From Fibrobacter succinogenes (lineage in GTDB: Bacteria; Fibrobacterota; Fibrobacteria; Fibrobacterales; Fibrobacteraceae), in contig CADAWC010000006.1 in NCBI GenBank assembly GCA_902791475.1, forward strand, positions 46,119-110,118: DNA of 64,000 nt, read 5' to 3'. The notes beneath the pieces are model-generated. The model was not told where the DNA came from. It searched no databases and saw nothing but the letters and a program-made list of their open reading frames with translations. Within the stretch, counting starts at the first letter, position 1. The number at the start of each line of letters is the position of its first letter. Position numbers and translations under genes: made by a program. Shown one piece after another: positions 1 through 8,456 of the stretch.

Positions 1-1748
1 GAGGAAGAAAAAATGTCGGAGGTGTTGTGGGTGTTAATTCTTCTCAAAATTTTTCAAATTCATATAGTGTCGCAAATATTGATTCAAAAAATAGCGTAGG
101 TACTGTGAATGTAGGTGGTGTTGTAGGTTTGAATCGTAAATCTGTGAAAAATAGTTTCTTTAATTCGACAGTATTTGCAAAAGGTAGTTCCATTGGAATT
201 GATTCTGGTTCAGTAAATAATGTCTCCGGTATGACGACAGCCAATATGCAAAAAGACCAGTTCGCTTGGGTTTTGAATACTACAAATGGAACCACATCCA
301 ATAGTGGAGTTTGGAGTCGAAATGGTGGATATCCGATTTTTGCAGATGCGTCAAATCGTGCGATTTATAAAATTGTCTTTAACGACGAAGGAGTGACATC
401 GAATCGTTATAACTCAAATAAGGGAACAGTAGTTTTCCCAAATGATCCCGAACCAGCAGAAGGTCTTGTTTTTACGGGTTGGTATAATTCTAGTGATGTT
501 AGAGTCAAACCAACAACCGTGTTTTCGGCTGACCAAACAGTAAATGCGGTGTATGTCGATGCAAGTGAAGTATTTTGGACTATAAACTTTTATAACACGG
601 ATGCTAAGTCTACATTGCTAGAAACAAAATCCTATCAGCATGGAAGTGTAGTTGCATATAATGGTGACATGCCAACTAAAGAAACAACTGCCCAATACAC
701 CTATACCTTTAAGGGTTGGGATGTTGAACCTACAAATGCCGTAGAAGATTTTGACTATCATGCGGTTTATGATTCTACGATACGTTCGTATGTCATTACA
801 TTCAATAATTTTGATGGTTCAAAGATAGAAAGCGAAACTTTCGAATATGGTAAAATGCCTAGTTGCACTAAGACTCCTTCTCGTGCGACTACCGCTGAAT
901 GGAAATATACGCATAAGGGATGGAAGCCCACTATTGATTATGTTACTGAAGCCGCTTCTTATACGGCAACATTCGATTCCAGTAAGGTTGAATATAAGGT
1001 AACGTTCGTGAACGGCACGACTGTTATTGACGAACAGATGGTTCCTTATGGTGGTGCCGCAGTGGCTCCTATGAATGTAACTCGTGAAGGTTATGAATTT
1101 GTTGGTTGGAATACCTCTTTTACGAAGGTGACTGAAAATCTGACAGTTAAGGCTTTGTTTGAGGAAATAATCGCCTATATCGTTAAAGTTGTTGGACCAA
1201 ATAATGAGAAGATAGATAGTGTTAAGGTTGACAAAAATGCAACATATGTTTTGCCGATTGCGCCTAAAAAAGATGGTTATACATTTGATGCTTATTACAA
1301 TGGTGAAAATAAAATTGGAATCGCTGGAACCGAAGTCTCTGTTGTAAGTGACATTGTCTTCACTGCAAAGTATTCTAAAAATCCTGAAAGTAGTTCTAGT
1401 AGTGTAGCAAAGTCAAGTTCAAGTAGTGTCCCCAAATCTTCTTCGAGTTCCGTTAAGAGTAGCAGTTCTGTCAAAAGGTCCTCTAGCAGTGTTAAATCGT
1501 CTAGTTCAAAGGGCAAGACTTCTATAGCTATACAAAATTCGGTGCCCAAATTTAGGGTGTTTGTGAATTCTCGTAGCATACAGCTTTCGGGAGCTGTTGC
1601 TGGTTCGTCCTATGTGTTGTTTGATATGCAAGGACTCGTGGTACAGAAAGGTCGTGTCGAGACGGCGAATTTCAATATAGCAGTGCAAAATGCTGGATTA
1701 TATTTTGTCAAAATAGGTAATCAAATCAGGAATATAATGGTGAATTAA
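1..1748 (+). CDS. Secreted surface protein, 5'-truncated by window edge (GLUG and InlB-type repeats, Ser linker, C-terminal sorting-like domain)
   Basis: The reading frame is open to the first base of the window, so the true start lies upstream. The GTG at 27 falls inside a 'NVGGVVGVN' repeat that continues upstream and is not a start. Order seen: GLUG-type glycine-rich repeats, then about five Listeria-Bacteroides (InlB B-type) repeats recognisable by 'F.GW' cores such as 'LVFTGWY' and 'YEFVGWN', then a linker of Ser runs with Val, Lys and Pro (bases about 1390-1510), and a final domain with 'YVLFDMQGLVVQKG' and 'AGLYFVKIG'. That ending resembles the C-terminal domains of other secreted proteins here. 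Inferred role: exported adhesin or surface-bound protein; no enzyme motif is visible. The SIR2-like gene follows after 14 bp and may share its transcript. Confidence 0.8.
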   Translation, partial: GRKNVGGVVGVNSSQNFSNSYSVANIDSKNSVGTVNVGGVVGLNRKSVKNSFFNSTVFAKGSSIGIDSGSVNNVSGMTTANMQKDQFAWVLNTTNGTTSNSGVWSRNGGYPIFADASNRAIYKIVFNDEGVTSNRYNSNKGTVVFPNDPEPAEGLVFTGWYNSSDVRVKPTTVFSADQTVNAVYVDASEVFWTINFYNTDAKSTLLETKSYQHGSVVAYNGDMPTKETTAQYTYTFKGWDVEPTNAVEDFDYHAVYDSTIRSYVITFNNFDGSKIESETFEYGKMPSCTKTPSRATTAEWKYTHKGWKPTIDYVTEAASYTATFDSSKVEYKVTFVNGTTVIDEQMVPYGGAAVAPMNVTREGYEFVGWNTSFTKVTENLTVKALFEEIIAYIVKVVGPNNEKIDSVKVDKNATYVLPIAPKKDGYTFDAYYNGENKIGIAGTEVSVVSDIVFTAKYSKNPESSSSSVAKSSSSSVPKSSSSSVKSSSSVKRSSSSVKSSSSKGKTSIAIQNSVPKFRVFVNSRSIQLSGAVAGSSYVLFDMQGLVVQKGRVETANFNIAVQNAGLYFVKIGNQIRNIMVN

Positions 1749-1762
1749 AAAGGAGTTGACTG

Positions 1763-3022
1763 ATGTGTAATATTAAATCGACAATATTGCTTGGGGCTGG
1801 AGCTGCAATAGAAATTGGGGGCAAAAAAACGGAAGTAATTACGAATGGAATAATTCAGCCAAAAAGGTATAAGAATTATTCAACTAAGGATATTTATGGA
1901 AAATTTCCATATTTTACGGTCGTTTCAAAAGTGTATGATCGTTTAAAGGAAAAATATCCCAATGAACCAAATTTTGAACAGATTTTCCACGTGCTAGAAA
2001 TGTTGGAGTCGTATAATAGAGTTTGGTCTAATGAACGTGTAAATTCAAGAATGTTCCCGCCGTTTGCTCCATTTGTTGTGCCAGAAACTAATATTGTTTC
2101 TCACTTAGAATGGGGTAATTTATCGTCTTTGATAAGTCAATGTCAAGTTGATATTATGAAAATGATAAATGAGTATGATGCTGAATATAAGATAAAGAAG
2201 GATTCTGTTTATAAATGGTATAAAGATTTTTGGAATAAATTCAGTGGCTTTGACTTGTTTAATCTCAACTATGATACGACCATAGAGGAAAGTTTGCCTT
2301 GCTATTGTGACGGATTTGTTGATTCCGATGATTCTCGTTTTCAAAAATTTAATCCGAGAGTATTGTGTGATGAAAAATCCAAATATAAAATCTGCCACAT
2401 GCATGGTTGTATCTTATATTGCCGTCAAAGCTATAAAGATATAAATCATGAAATATATGAATATCACTATAGTGATATGTATAAGTGGAAAGATTATAGC
2501 TCAGTAGAAAAAATGCTGCAGAATTCTTCTGGATCAAATTCTTCTTGTCAAAGTGGTGAAACACTACAGATTGGTTCAATAATTACGGGTCTTCGAAAAA
2601 CGGATAAGGTTACGGTGTTTCCGTACAACTATTATCATTATTATCTCAATACAGCTATTTTGAATAACAAGTCGTTACTTGTTGTTGGATATTCTTTTGG
2701 TGATTTTTATATAAATGACTTGATTGAACGAGTGAATGTTCTTTATGGTAAAAATAAGAGAATTGTTGTTGTGACATATTGGTCGCATAAAGATTCTTTT
2801 GCGGAAAAAGATTGGGATTCGGAAAATTTAAACGAAAATGAATTGTTGTTTTTAAAGCGGATGATGCATGATGATAGTTTCCAATATCGATGGTTGGATG
2901 AAACCATTCGAAATGAGGATGCGTATATTTCTAAAGATGGGGATGTGATGCTTTTTGTATATGGCTTTGAAAGTGCTGTTAGAAAGCATGGTGAACAAAT
3001 TGTGAAATTTCTTGAAAGTTGA
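1763..3022 (+). CDS. SIR2-like (SIR2_2-type) protein
   Basis: 419 residues, with SIR2-fold nucleotide-binding features. An N-terminal glycine loop 'LLGAGAAIEIGG' covers residues 9-20. 'NLNYDTTIEE' around Asn169 corresponds to the family's TNYD motif. 'CHMHGC' with His214 corresponds to the catalytic KLHG histidine. 'VVGYSFGD' covers residues 307-314. Proteins of this type are known as NAD-consuming effectors in several anti-phage systems, but no partner (HerA, TIR, Argonaute, SLOG fusion) is visible here. The start is supported by AAGGAG just upstream. There is no signal peptide, so it is probably cytoplasmic. The gene is AT-rich compared with housekeeping genes in the window and has many Tyr and Asn codons, consistent with horizontal gain. 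Function as an NADase or defence protein is inference. Confidence 0.75.
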   Translation: MCNIKSTILLGAGAAIEIGGKKTEVITNGIIQPKRYKNYSTKDIYGKFPYFTVVSKVYDRLKEKYPNEPNFEQIFHVLEMLESYNRVWSNERVNSRMFPPFAPFVVPETNIVSHLEWGNLSSLISQCQVDIMKMINEYDAEYKIKKDSVYKWYKDFWNKFSGFDLFNLNYDTTIEESLPCYCDGFVDSDDSRFQKFNPRVLCDEKSKYKICHMHGCILYCRQSYKDINHEIYEYHYSDMYKWKDYSSVEKMLQNSSGSNSSCQSGETLQIGSIITGLRKTDKVTVFPYNYYHYYLNTAILNNKSLLVVGYSFGDFYINDLIERVNVLYGKNKRIVVVTYWSHKDSFAEKDWDSENLNENELLFLKRMMHDDSFQYRWLDETIRNEDAYISKDGDVMLFVYGFESAVRKHGEQIVKFLES

Positions 3023-3055
3023 TTTGAATAATCATTCCTCATAATTACAAGAAAA

Positions 3056-3083
3056 GCCTCGGCATTGAACTGCCGAGGTCTTT
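3056..3083 (+). terminator. Intrinsic terminator after SIR2-like gene
   Basis: The inverted repeat CCTCGGCA (3057-3064) / TGCCGAGG (3071-3078) has a 6-nt loop and is followed by a T-rich stretch. It lies 34 bp after the stop codon. Confidence 0.75.
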
Positions 3084-3092
3084 AAGTTTTAT

Positions 3093-3169
3093 GGATTGCT
3101 TCGGGACTGAAGCCCATCGCAATGACGAGTCTGGCTATCCAATGTGAGTACTTGCACTCGCTTTGGATA
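3093..3169. repeat. Intergenic palindromic repeats between convergent genes
   Basis: GGATTGCTTCGG...CCCATCGCAATGACG (3093-3125) resembles the 'GGATTGCTTC...CGCAATGACG' intergenic repeat seen in many bacterial genomes. A hairpin follows, TATCCAA (3136-3142) / TTGGATA (3163-3169), with an inner GAGT/ACTC pairing. The segment separates the ends of two convergent genes and has no coding potential that I can support. Confidence 0.5.
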
Positions 3170-3207
3170 ACCTACGCGACTTGTTTTCGAAATAACTCCG
3201 AGCCTTC

Positions 3208-5499
3208 CTATCTCACAACTCTAACGCTCTGCATCTTGCCGGTGGCACGGCTCCTCAAAAAGTAGATTCCCGAGGTTTTTACGACGTTGGCAGACTTGAG
3301 CCTTGTTGAGGCATCGCTAAAGCCGTAGGCTGAGAGCTTGCCCAAGCGTACGCCTTGCACATCAAATACATCGTAATTCTGGAGCGTGTTCTGTTCTAAG
3401 TGAATCTTGTTGCCGAATTTGCCGCCTCTATCGTCAATGGCAATCGGCGGTTCCAAAGCGATTGAATCAAGCGAATCTAGCGGATGTCTCGTGATGCCTC
3501 TATTGTACGACATGTTCTTGCTTTCCGCCCAATGCTCCTTGAAATATTCCTTGAGCCATGTCATTGCAGGGCGATCCACGCCGCCCTTAATAAGTCCGGG
3601 ATTCGATTCGTCGGCCCATACGCTTGCTCCGGTTTCGTAAAGGTATCCCCAAAGGTTGACGCCTGCAATGTATTCCGATTCCATAAAGAGCGGAATATGC
3701 TCGGAGTAGCATGCTTTTTGGAGGCTGTCGTTGCTTGTGCCGACGCTATATTCAGTGATAAACAATGGGAGTTTTATTTTGTCGTAGATTTCCTGAATGC
3801 CGCTTTGGATGCGTTCGGTGCTAAAACATTGCGCTTCCGGGCCGGAGCCTTGGACGAGGGGCGCGAAAATGATTTGGTACGCATCGACGGGTGCGCCCTG
3901 CTCCTGGATTTTTTTGATAACTTCGGCGCCTTGATTGTTTTTCCAGCCGTAATCATCGTAGTCGTTCAAAGTTAGGATTGCTTTGGGCCAGCGCTTGCGA
4001 GCCATCTTGAACGCCGTGGCTATGAATTTGTAGTCATCATTGTCGCCACCGAGAGCTTCGATAATTTTATTGCCGCTCCCGAATCCAGAATGATAATGAC
4101 CATAGCTGTCGCGGGAACCTCCGTTTACCACCTCGATCATGTAAGGTGCGGGGTAACGCATGGCGGCTTTGTCAAACCAATTTTCAACGGCCTTCCTGGT
4201 TTCGTCGACATCAAGGTTGTTCAGCCAATTGGGGGTGTGGGTTCCCCAAAGCAAACTGCGGAAATTGAATGACATTTTTTTTGTCTGTGCCCAGTAATAG
4301 ACATTATCGCAGCCTGTCCAATCGTACTTGCCGCGTTCTTTTTCGATGACCGTCCACGTGCATGCATTTTCGGGCGAAACTTGGTTCCAGTAGGCTTGAA
4401 AATCTTCGGGGATTTCTTGGTTGTCGGCAATCATATTGCCAAGAAACTTTTCTGCACCATTGGCGAGCCCGTGGCCATAGCGGGATGCGTTCGGATTATT
4501 GAAATATTCCTTGAGCCATGTCATTGCCGCTCGTTCGACACCGTCTTTGATAAGGCCGGAACAACCTTGTTCTAAACCGTTACAAGAAAGCCAAGTTTTG
4601 CCATAAATGTATCCCCAAAGCGTTATGCCGGCAACATAATCCGTTTCCATCAGGATTGGGAGATGTTCTTGGTAGCACTTTTTTTGAAATTCATCGTCTA
4701 TGGAACCGACATCGTATTGAGTAATATATATGGGGAGTCCTGTCTGTTCGTGTGCTTCGTAAAGGGAGCGTTTGAGTAAGGATGTATTTAGGCAATAATA
4801 GCCTGTCCCTTGTGCGGTTGTTTCGTGGAACTGCATTCCGTAAGCGTCAACTGGCGCCCCCTGGGCCTTTATTTTCTTGAGAAGGTCGATACCCTCTACT
4901 TTTTGCCATTGGATGGTATTGTAATCGTTGTAAATCAGGATGGCTTCTGGCCAGCGTTCACGTGCCATTTTGAACGCCGTGACCACGAATTCGTAGTTTC
5001 CGCTATCGCCGCCGAGAGCCTCAACCAGTTTGGAAGAGGTAAAACTGGAGTGATAGTTGTTGCCCGATTTGACAGCCTCATTGACCACTTCAATCATTTC
5101 GAGGTCGGGGTAATGTTCTTTTACCGCATCAATCCAATCAGTCCAAGCCTTTTTTGTTTCGTCAACATCGAGTTTGATCAACCACTGCGGGTTTTGCGAA
5201 CCCCACAAAAGTGTATGGAACGTGAAATGAGCGTTGTTTGCTTTGGCCCAGTTGTAGGCGAGGTCGCAACCCGTCCAGTCGTACTCACCACGCGTTTTTT
5301 CGACATGGCCCCAAACACATTCGTTCTCGGGGGTAATCTGGTTCCAGTAAGTTCCATAGTCGTCGGGGATTTCGCCAAAGGTAGTGGTGTTGCCTAAAAA
5401 TTTGGTAGCTCCATCGGCCATGCCTACGCTTGCAAACGAAAATGTCGATGCGGCGAATGTAAAAGCGAGTGCCTTAAATACCGTTGATTTTATACTCAT
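3208..5499 (-). CDS. Tandem double GH10 xylanase-like protein with complementary active-site losses
   Basis: 763 residues: a signal peptide (about 1-29), GH10-like module 1 (about 30-335), GH10-like module 2 (about 345-655), a short linker and a C-terminal domain ('YDVFDVQGVRLGKL', 'SGIYFLRS') like those of other secreted proteins here. GH10 retains xylan-degrading enzymes that need an acid/base Glu after Asn and a nucleophile Glu in a TE(L/Y)D-type motif. Module 1 has 'EVVNEAV' (Glu141) but 'YITQYDVG' with Gln261 at the nucleophile. Module 2 has 'EVVNGGS' with Gly460 at the acid/base but 'FITEYSVG' with Glu583 intact. Module 2 also lacks the QxH histidine that module 1 has ('GMQFH'). Either both halves are inactive and bind xylan, or the protein works unusually. 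It is a single gene, with a divergent FISUMP lipoprotein upstream. Confidence 0.85.
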   Translation of the reverse strand: MSIKSTVFKALAFTFAASTFSFASVGMADGATKFLGNTTTFGEIPDDYGTYWNQITPENECVWGHVEKTRGEYDWTGCDLAYNWAKANNAHFTFHTLLWGSQNPQWLIKLDVDETKKAWTDWIDAVKEHYPDLEMIEVVNEAVKSGNNYHSSFTSSKLVEALGGDSGNYEFVVTAFKMARERWPEAILIYNDYNTIQWQKVEGIDLLKKIKAQGAPVDAYGMQFHETTAQGTGYYCLNTSLLKRSLYEAHEQTGLPIYITQYDVGSIDDEFQKKCYQEHLPILMETDYVAGITLWGYIYGKTWLSCNGLEQGCSGLIKDGVERAAMTWLKEYFNNPNASRYGHGLANGAEKFLGNMIADNQEIPEDFQAYWNQVSPENACTWTVIEKERGKYDWTGCDNVYYWAQTKKMSFNFRSLLWGTHTPNWLNNLDVDETRKAVENWFDKAAMRYPAPYMIEVVNGGSRDSYGHYHSGFGSGNKIIEALGGDNDDYKFIATAFKMARKRWPKAILTLNDYDDYGWKNNQGAEVIKKIQEQGAPVDAYQIIFAPLVQGSGPEAQCFSTERIQSGIQEIYDKIKLPLFITEYSVGTSNDSLQKACYSEHIPLFMESEYIAGVNLWGYLYETGASVWADESNPGLIKGGVDRPAMTWLKEYFKEHWAESKNMSYNRGITRHPLDSLDSIALEPPIAIDDRGGKFGNKIHLEQNTLQNYDVFDVQGVRLGKLSAYGFSDASTRLKSANVVKTSGIYFLRSRATGKMQSVRVVR

Positions 5500-5588
5500 T
5501 GCGAACCCTGAAATTTGATGGCTACAGCATGTAATGATAAAACTACCTCGAAAACGTAGGAAAATTACTCTTATCTAGAAATCTTTCA

Positions 5589-5617
5589 TTGACAAAATAT
5601 CTATTATTGCATAAATC
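5589..5617 (+). promoter_or_regulatory. Possible promoter of FISUMP lipoprotein gene
   Basis: TTGACA at 5589-5594 is followed about 17 bp later by the A/T-rich CATAAAT. This lies in the divergent interval between the double GH10 gene and the lipoprotein gene, about 45 bp before the ATG. The match to a sigma-70-type promoter is only partial. Confidence 0.3.
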
Positions 5618-5660
5618 CACGTAAATATACATTGCTTTGTATACTCAATTTAGGGATAAT

Positions 5661-7886
5661 ATGAAAAAGAATAGACTTGCATTGCTTCCGTTTATCTCGG
5701 CATTACTTTTAGTGGGCTGCGGTGAAGATTCCCCGTCTGAACCTTCTTCCGTATCCAATAATGTTCCTGCGGACGGATTAAGTGTGGAGTCTATTTTTGA
5801 CTTAGGTAAGTGTACATCCGATAGGGATGGCACGGTCATTTTTGTTGAGGATGAAGAAATAGACTATCGTTGCCTAGATAAAAAGTGGGAAAAAGTTGAG
5901 AAATTATCTAGTTCCAGTGATGAAAAGACTTCTTCGTCTTCAAAGAAATCCTCCGATTCGAAGAATAGCTCCTCTTCGTCTAAGGAAGAATCGGCTGGGT
6001 CTAAGGATAAATCCTCTTCTTCTAAGAACAGTTCTTCGTCATCGAAGATAACTTCGTCTGATTCAGGCAACAAAAAATCCTCGTCGTCTAAGTCTGTTTC
6101 TTCTGATTCTCGCGATAAGTCCAGTAGCTCACAAAAATCAAGTTCTAGTGTCACACCTGAATCGAGTTCTAGTGTTGTTGGTTCTGGAGAAAATGTAAAG
6201 ACGATTGCAATTAATAAGAAATCCTTTAAGGGGGTTGCTGAAAAGGGACCTTTTGCGGTGGGAAGTACCGTTAAATTGTCTGAACTTGATGGTGAGCTTG
6301 ATTTAACCGGAACGAACTTTGAATGGGAAGTGACTGGTAAACAGGGGGGCTATACCTCTCCAAAGGTTACGTTGTCTAGTCAATATGCTCAGTTACAAGT
6401 CAATGGCAATTACTATAATGAAAACTTGTTCAAAAATTCAACATCGCCGGTGACTTTGCGTGGTATTGTTGACTTGAAAGATCGAGAATGCGTAAACATC
6501 AATGTGCTGATGCATTTGGCTTATAAGCGTGTGGTCTATCTTTTTACCAAGAGTGGCGAGTATAAAAATGTTCCTGCGGCAAAGGCTGCCGCTGAACAGG
6601 AAATCATGAAGGCTTTTGGTTTTGGTGGTGCTAACCATCCTTTTGAGGATTTGACGATTTTTGGTAAAACATCGGACGATGCCAAATTGCTTGCCGCATC
6701 GATTCTTTTGCAGGGAGATTTGGAAGAAACGGATTTGTTGAGTCGTCTTACGAGCATTGCTAATAATATTGAAGAAGATGGCACTTGGGACAACAGTGAA
6801 AAAATGCGAGTTTCTATGGCAGACTGGATTATGTCCTATTCGTATGGGATGGTCGGCATTCGCCAGATGCTCGAAGAATTCAATCCTCAAGTACCGGCAT
6901 TCGAAAAGTATGTAAGCTTGTTTGTTGGTGAAGCATATGGCTTCGGTGCGTGCACGGATGAAAATGATGGTGATTATGTTCAGCTGAAAAATGGTAATAG
7001 CAAGAATCTCGGTGAATACTATGTCTGTGAAGATAATGTATGGCGAATGATGTTCTCCACTGAAAAACTTTATGAAAGAGCTTGTACTGCCAAGAGGGCT
7101 GGAGAGTTTATGACGACCCCGCGCAATGAAATTTATATCTGCGATGGGGGCTATGGATATTGGCGCCCAGCAACGACTTACGACCATCCGAAAGAATACT
7201 ACATGAATGATGAAGTGGATTACGGCAAGTTAAAGGATACCCGTGATGGCAAGGAATATAAGACGGTCGTTATTGGTACTCAGACTTGGATGGCTGAAAA
7301 TCTGAACTATTACGATAAGGATAATTATAATTTGGTCGGTAATGCCAAGTGCTATCAGGAAGAAGATAAAAACTGCGATGTTGGAGGTAGGCTTTATTCG
7401 TGGACCGCTGCGATGAATATCTCTACGAAGTATAGACTCAGTTGGTATGATAAAGATATTCAATATCCGCATCAGGGAATTTGCCCAGATGGTTGGCATA
7501 TCCCTGATTCTACTGAATGGCGTACTTTAGCAGATTATGTAAAAAAGGTTGACGGTTCTTCGGGACTTTTGATGTCATCTAAGGGTTGGAAAGCTTCAGG
7601 CTATAAGCCGTCGACAGATCCCTATGGATTTTCTGTAATTCCGGTGGGCGCCTATTATGGAAGATATGCCGATGCTCATGCGGATTTCAGTCAAACGGAA
7701 TTTGATGATGACGGTTTGTTTGCGAACTTCTGGTCTGCCGAGGAAGGTAAAGAATTTAATTTAGCGGTTTATGTCTTCTTTGATTATAGAAGAGATTATA
7801 TGTCGATGACTGCTAGTGTTTATAACGAAAAGGAACGTGGATTTTCTGTTCGCTGCGTAAAGACTGAGGATGAATCCGAAGAGTAG
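5661..7886 (+). CDS. FISUMP (Fib_succ_major) domain lipoprotein
   Basis: 741 residues from the ATG at 5661. That start is chosen over an upstream ATG at 5637 because it begins a clean lipoprotein signal, 'MKKNRLALLPF...LLLVGCGEDS', with AGGGA upstream. After the lipobox come a short domain, a very long Ser-rich linker (bases about 5910-6190) and a middle domain of unknown function ('FKGVAEKGPFAVGSTVKL'). The C-terminal FISUMP domain includes 'DTRDGKEYKTVVIGTQTWM', 'AENLNYY', 'GICPDGWHIPDSTEW' and the ending 'GFSVRCVK'. FISUMP domains are greatly expanded in Fibrobacter surface proteins; their biochemical role is not established. It is probably anchored in the outer membrane. This is the clearest taxonomic marker in the window. 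Confidence 0.9.
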   Translation: MKKNRLALLPFISALLLVGCGEDSPSEPSSVSNNVPADGLSVESIFDLGKCTSDRDGTVIFVEDEEIDYRCLDKKWEKVEKLSSSSDEKTSSSSKKSSDSKNSSSSSKEESAGSKDKSSSSKNSSSSSKITSSDSGNKKSSSSKSVSSDSRDKSSSSQKSSSSVTPESSSSVVGSGENVKTIAINKKSFKGVAEKGPFAVGSTVKLSELDGELDLTGTNFEWEVTGKQGGYTSPKVTLSSQYAQLQVNGNYYNENLFKNSTSPVTLRGIVDLKDRECVNINVLMHLAYKRVVYLFTKSGEYKNVPAAKAAAEQEIMKAFGFGGANHPFEDLTIFGKTSDDAKLLAASILLQGDLEETDLLSRLTSIANNIEEDGTWDNSEKMRVSMADWIMSYSYGMVGIRQMLEEFNPQVPAFEKYVSLFVGEAYGFGACTDENDGDYVQLKNGNSKNLGEYYVCEDNVWRMMFSTEKLYERACTAKRAGEFMTTPRNEIYICDGGYGYWRPATTYDHPKEYYMNDEVDYGKLKDTRDGKEYKTVVIGTQTWMAENLNYYDKDNYNLVGNAKCYQEEDKNCDVGGRLYSWTAAMNISTKYRLSWYDKDIQYPHQGICPDGWHIPDSTEWRTLADYVKKVDGSSGLLMSSKGWKASGYKPSTDPYGFSVIPVGAYYGRYADAHADFSQTEFDDDGLFANFWSAEEGKEFNLAVYVFFDYRRDYMSMTASVYNEKERGFSVRCVKTEDESEE

Positions 7887-7931
7887 TCCTTTTTTTGAAG
7901 TGCGAAATTTTCTATCTTTGCGTTCAAATCT

Positions 7932-7972
7932 GTCAGTTCGAAACCCATCCTGACTTAAAACAAAACTAGGAG
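7932..7972 (+). promoter_or_regulatory. Probable preQ1-I riboswitch controlling queF translation
   Basis: A 5-bp stem GTCAG (7932-7936) / CTGAC (7950-7954) encloses a 13-nt loop with TTC and AAACCC. The A-rich tail TTAAAACAAAACTAGGAG (7955-7972) carries the ribosome binding site 5 nt before the queF ATG. This is the layout of a preQ1-I aptamer: short stem, C-containing loop, A-rich tail, and pseudoknot pairing of loop CC with tail GG. Here the tail GG is part of the Shine-Dalgarno, so ligand binding would be expected to block translation. A TATCTTTG element at 7913-7920 would start transcription just before the aptamer. Family knowledge (preQ1 represses queuosine genes) fits the downstream genes. 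It was identified by eye only. Confidence 0.72.
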
Positions 7973-7977
7973 ACTTT

Positions 7978-8454
7978 ATGCGTTCAGAAGCTGAACTCGA
8001 AGGTGTTACGCTCTTGGGCAACAACAAGACCCAGTACAAGACCACTTACAGCCCCGAAGTGCTCGAAAAGTTCCCGAATAAGCATCCGGGTAACGATTAC
8101 ATGGTCACGTTCAACTGCCCGGAATTCACGAGCCTTTGCCCGAAAACCGGCCAGCCGGATTTTGCCGAAATCAAGATCAACTACATTCCGGATCAGTATT
8201 TGGTGGAATCCAAGTCGCTCAAGCTTTACATGTTCTCGTTCCGCAACCACGGGGATTTCCACGAAGACTGCGTGAACATCATCATGAAGGACTTGGTGAA
8301 ATTGCTCGACCCGAAGTACATCGAAGTCGAAGGCATCTTTATGCCGCGCGGTGGCATTTCTCTTTACCCGTTCGCAAACTACGGCAAGCCGGGTACCGAA
8401 TTCGAAGCTATCGCCAAGACGCGCCTCTTCGCCGCTATCGATAGGAGAAAGTAA
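7978..8454 (+). CDS. queF: NADPH-dependent 7-cyano-7-deazaguanine reductase QueF
   Basis: 158 residues, the usual size of a single-domain (YkvM-type) QueF. It reduces preQ0 to preQ1 in queuosine synthesis. Visible hallmarks are the catalytic Cys in '[17 protein letters not shown]', with the conserved Asp shortly after, the QueF motif '[16 protein letters not shown]', and '[12 protein letters not shown]'. The ATG is set by AGGAG, which is also part of the riboswitch tail. The transporter gene follows after 2 bp, so the two are clearly co-transcribed. Regulation by preQ1 is indicated by the upstream aptamer. Other queuosine genes (queC, queD, queE, tgt, queA) are not in the window. Confidence 0.95.
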   Translation: MRSEAELEGVTLLGNNKTQYKTTYSPEVLEKFPNKHPGNDYMVTFNCPEFTSLCPKTGQPDFAEIKINYIPDQYLVESKSLKLYMFSFRNHGDFHEDCVNIIMKDLVKLLDPKYIEVEGIFMPRGGISLYPFANYGKPGTEFEAIAKTRLFAAIDRRK

Positions 8455-8456
8455 TC

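Noticed and set aside
1763..3022. Part of a known SIR2 defence system (Thoeris, SIR2-HerA, DSR, short Argonaute)
   Set aside because: No partner gene or matching extra domain is present on either side.
5864..6154. Acidic minus-strand frame (Leu/Glu/Asp-rich) opposite the Ser linker of the FISUMP lipoprotein
   Set aside because: Artefact of TCT/TCC/AGC serine codons read backwards. Similar artefacts occur opposite other Ser linkers (e.g. 1295-1579 and 18646-18831).
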